This document shows positions 61,769 through 64,000 of a stretch of DNA of 64,000 nucleotides, one piece after another. How positions within the stretch are numbered: the stretch's first letter is position 1; every line of letters starts with the position of its first letter. The stretch comes from Methylobacterium ajmalii. GTDB lineage: Bacteria; Pseudomonadota; Alphaproteobacteria; Rhizobiales; Beijerinckiaceae. The stretch is from NCBI RefSeq assembly GCF_016613415.1, contig NZ_JACWCT010000058.1, positions 24,839 through 88,838 on the forward strand, in the 5' to 3' direction. The position numbers were made by a program, and so were the translations under genes. The notes beneath the pieces are model-generated. The model was not told the origin of the DNA. It worked only from the letters and a program-made list of their open reading frames with translations, and searched no databases.

Positions 61769-64000
61769 TCACCGCCGCCAGATGCCGATGCGGTTCGACC
61801 GGGCCTGCTCCTCGGCGGCGAGGAGGTCCGGGGTGGCGTCGGCGCTGGCGCGGCCGCCACCGTTGAACAGGATCAACTCCGACAGGTCCTGGCCGTCGAG
61901 GGAGCAGCGATAGGCGCCGCCCTCGGCCGGCGCGCAGGCGACGTCGCGGCGGCGCAGGTAGCGGCCGAGCTCGCGGGCGTTGCGGCCCGACAGGCCCTCG
62001 ACCCCGGTGAGCCGCACGGTGCGCCCGTCGAAATCGAGGGTGCCGGTATCGACCACCGCGGGCGAGCCCCGCAGCACCGCGCGGCCCGCGGGATCCTGTC
62101 CGCCCCGCGGGTCCGCATCGGGCTCGGCGACGCTCGCCGTCTGCGGCGCCGGTACGGGGCGGGCGGCCTCGGGCCTGCCGGCGGACGGGGCTTTGCCGGC
62201 CTTGGCCCGCGCGGCCAGGGCTTGGGTGACGAAGTCGTGCCAGATGAGCGCCGGCATGTCGCCGCCGGTGACGCCGGCCATCGGCGTGTTGTCGTCGTTG
62301 CCGAGCCAGACCCCGACCACGAGGTCGCCGGCGAAGCCGACGAACCAGGCGTCGCGGCTGTCCTGGGTGGTGCCGCTCTTGCCGCCGGCGGGCACCGACA
62401 CCCGGGCGTTCTTGCCGGTGCCCTCACGGATCACGGCGCTCAGCAGGTCGAGCATCCCGGTGCGGGCCGCCTGGTCGCGGGCCGGGGTCGGGGCGGTTTG
62501 CGGCCGCGTGTAGAGCGTCTGCTCGCGGGCGAGGATCTGGCGCACGCTGTAGGGCTCGACGGTCTCGGCGCCGGCCGCCACCGCCGCGTAGGCCCGGGTG
62601 ATCTCGAGGAGGGTCGTCTCGGCCGAGCCGAGCGCGAGGCTCGGCAGGTTCGGCAGATCGGAGGTGATGCCGAGGCTGCGTGCCGTCTCGATCACCGCCG
62701 GGATCCCGACCGCCTCGGCGAGCTGCACCGCCACGGTGTTGATCGAGTGGGCGAAGGCGCTGCGCAGCGAGACGGCGCCGCGGTAGCGCCCGCCGTAATT
62801 CTCCGGCTCCCACTCGCCGATCTGGGTCGGGCGATCGACCATCGTCGAGTCCGGCCGATAGCCCTGCTGCAGGGCGGTGAGGTAGACGAAGAGCTTGAAC
62901 AGCGAGCCCGGCTGGCGCTTGGCCTGGGTGACGCGGTTGAACTGGCTGTCGGCGTAGTCGCGCCCGCCGACCATGGCGAGGATCGCCCCGTCGGGCGCCA
63001 TCGCGACCAGCGCGCCCTGCGAGACCTTGCGGCGCTCGCCGTCCTGGTCGAGGCGGCGCGCGATCACGCTCTCGGCGATGTTCTGGAGCGTCAGGTCGAG
63101 GGTGGTGCGCACCGTGGCGTCCGCCGGCCCGGTGCCGATCAGGCCGCGCACCGAATCGGCGACATTGTCGACGAAGTAGTTGGTGCCGACCGGCGTCTCC
63201 GTCGGCACACGCACGGTGGCGGGCGCGCGCTTGGCCGCCTCGGCCTCCGCGGCCGTGATCGCCCCGGTCTCCACCATCGCGTCGAGCACCTGGGCGGCGC
63301 GGCCCCGCGCCCCGTCGAGGTTGCGGTGCGGGGCGAGCTGCGAGGGCGCGCGCACGAGGCCCGCCAGCATGGCGGCCTCGCTGAGCGTCAGCTCCTTGGC
63401 CGGCTTGCCGAAATAGCGCTGCGCCGCCGCGTCCGCGCCGTAGACGCCGGCGCCGAAATAGGCGGCGTTGAGGTAGCGGGTGAGGATCTCGTCCTTCGGC
63501 AGCTGCGATTCGAGCCACAGCGACAGCACCGCCTCCTGCACCTTCCGCTTCAGGGTGCGGTCCTGCGACAGGTAGCTCATGCGCACGAGCTGCTGGGTCA
63601 GGGTCGAACCGCCCTCGCGGGTGCCGCCGGCGGCGGCGTTGCGGAAGGCGGCGCGCACGAGCCCGCGCAGGTCGACCCCGTGATGCACGTAGAAGCGCCG
63701 GTCCTCGATCGCCACGATCGCCTTGGCGAGGACCGGCGGCACCTCCTTAGGCGCGAGCTTGGCTCCCTTGATGACGCCGCGGGTGGCGAAGGCCTGCCCG
63801 TCGGCGGCGCGCACCACCAGGGCCGAGGCCGTGGGCTCGATGGTGAGCCCGCCATTCACCGGCAGGGTCGTGAGCGCGTAGAGCGTGTAGGCGAGGACGA
63901 GGCCGAGCCCGAGGGCGGCGGTGGCGGCAGCGACCCGCAGCCAGGGCACGCGCCGGGCGAAGGCGGCGGCCGGCCGCCAGGCCGCGGCGGTGGCGGCGGC
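61769..64000 (-). CDS. Class A penicillin-binding protein (PBP1A type) with nuclease-like C-terminal tail, 5' end at window edge
   Basis: At least 726 residues from GTG 63947-63949. The frame stays open to the edge (WRPAAAFARRVPWLRV precedes the membrane helix), so the true start is probably outside. GT51: VAIEDRRFYVHHGVDLRGLV, GGSTLTQQLVRM, RYLNAAYFGAGVYGADAAAQ. Transpeptidase: RQPGSLFKLFVYL (Ser-x-x-Lys), AHSINTVAV (SxN), AGGKSGTTQDSRDAWFVGFA (KSG). After a linker of ~50 residues the last ~90 (VRLTGVEGLSGRNARELGRY...VACAPAEGGAYRCSLDGQDL...IGIWRR) look like a staphylococcal-nuclease-type OB domain lacking the DAPE catalytic segment. It builds peptidoglycan at the inner membrane. Confidence 0.9.
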   Translation of the reverse strand, partial: AAATAAAWRPAAAFARRVPWLRVAAATAALGLGLVLAYTLYALTTLPVNGGLTIEPTASALVVRAADGQAFATRGVIKGAKLAPKEVPPVLAKAIVAIEDRRFYVHHGVDLRGLVRAAFRNAAAGGTREGGSTLTQQLVRMSYLSQDRTLKRKVQEAVLSLWLESQLPKDEILTRYLNAAYFGAGVYGADAAAQRYFGKPAKELTLSEAAMLAGLVRAPSQLAPHRNLDGARGRAAQVLDAMVETGAITAAEAEAAKRAPATVRVPTETPVGTNYFVDNVADSVRGLIGTGPADATVRTTLDLTLQNIAESVIARRLDQDGERRKVSQGALVAMAPDGAILAMVGGRDYADSQFNRVTQAKRQPGSLFKLFVYLTALQQGYRPDSTMVDRPTQIGEWEPENYGGRYRGAVSLRSAFAHSINTVAVQLAEAVGIPAVIETARSLGITSDLPNLPSLALGSAETTLLEITRAYAAVAAGAETVEPYSVRQILAREQTLYTRPQTAPTPARDQAARTGMLDLLSAVIREGTGKNARVSVPAGGKSGTTQDSRDAWFVGFAGDLVVGVWLGNDDNTPMAGVTGGDMPALIWHDFVTQALAARAKAGKAPSAGRPEAARPVPAPQTASVAEPDADPRGGQDPAGRAVLRGSPAVVDTGTLDFDGRTVRLTGVEGLSGRNARELGRYLRRRDVACAPAEGGAYRCSLDGQDLSELILFNGGGRASADATPDLLAAEEQARSNRIGIWRR

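Overview
The window looks like chromosomal DNA of a high-GC alphaproteobacterium of the Methylobacterium/Methylorubrum type. This is an inference from base composition, gene families and gene style: DUF3309 and HhH mini-proteins, CheZ, FadR-type lactate control, PAS-PAS chemoreceptors, and many small secreted proteins. No rRNA, tRNA or CRISPR array was seen. Almost all long open frames opposite real genes are GC-driven shadows.

Layout. 0-7.5 kb: the 5' part of a giant AsmA-like protein, an orphan carbamoyltransferase, then small secreted or membrane proteins and intergenic repeats. 8.1-16.7 kb: a signalling block with a Cache chemoreceptor and an opposite-strand run cheZ > HD-GYP > Cache-GGDEF > receiver-GGDEF > PAS-PAS chemoreceptor. 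It ends in a chemoreceptor fragment next to a decayed IS21 element. 17.2-21.2 kb: a lactate module (FadR-type regulator, divergent L-lactate permease and FMN L-lactate dehydrogenase) with two perfect palindromes between the divergent genes. 21.4-22.7 kb: a PAS-GGDEF protein. 23.0-26.6 kb: a sugar-type ABC importer (binding protein and two permeases) with no ATPase.

26.7-29.9 kb is a clearly AT-rich island unlike its surroundings. It holds a three-Cys-motif Gp37/Gp68 (DUF5131) protein, its partner TcmP, and a convergent 320-residue protein of unknown family with conserved-looking acidic motifs. This is the best candidate for an acquired, poorly described system.

30.1-37.4 kb: a complete five-gene peptide ABC operon and a divergent M20 amidohydrolase. 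37.6-45.9 kb: a secreted protein of unknown role, an ALDH7-type dehydrogenase, a DASS-type permease, aspartate-semialdehyde dehydrogenase preceded by a threonine-rich leader peptide and hairpins (a likely attenuator), two envelope proteins and a LOG-family hydrolase. 46-52 kb: leuB, a polyprenyl synthase, mtgA, a DUF4424 protein and argG. 52-64 kb: an HCCA-isomerase-like protein, DUF421, an acyltransferase-3 protein coupled to an unusual Tat/M19 dipeptidase fusion, DUF2087, glyQ-glyS, two mini membrane proteins, and a class A PBP with a degenerate nuclease-like tail that runs off the right edge.

Several intergenic palindromic elements (24.5, 34.2 and 45.9 kb) and a two-copy dispersed repeat (6.7 and 53.2 kb) punctuate the window.
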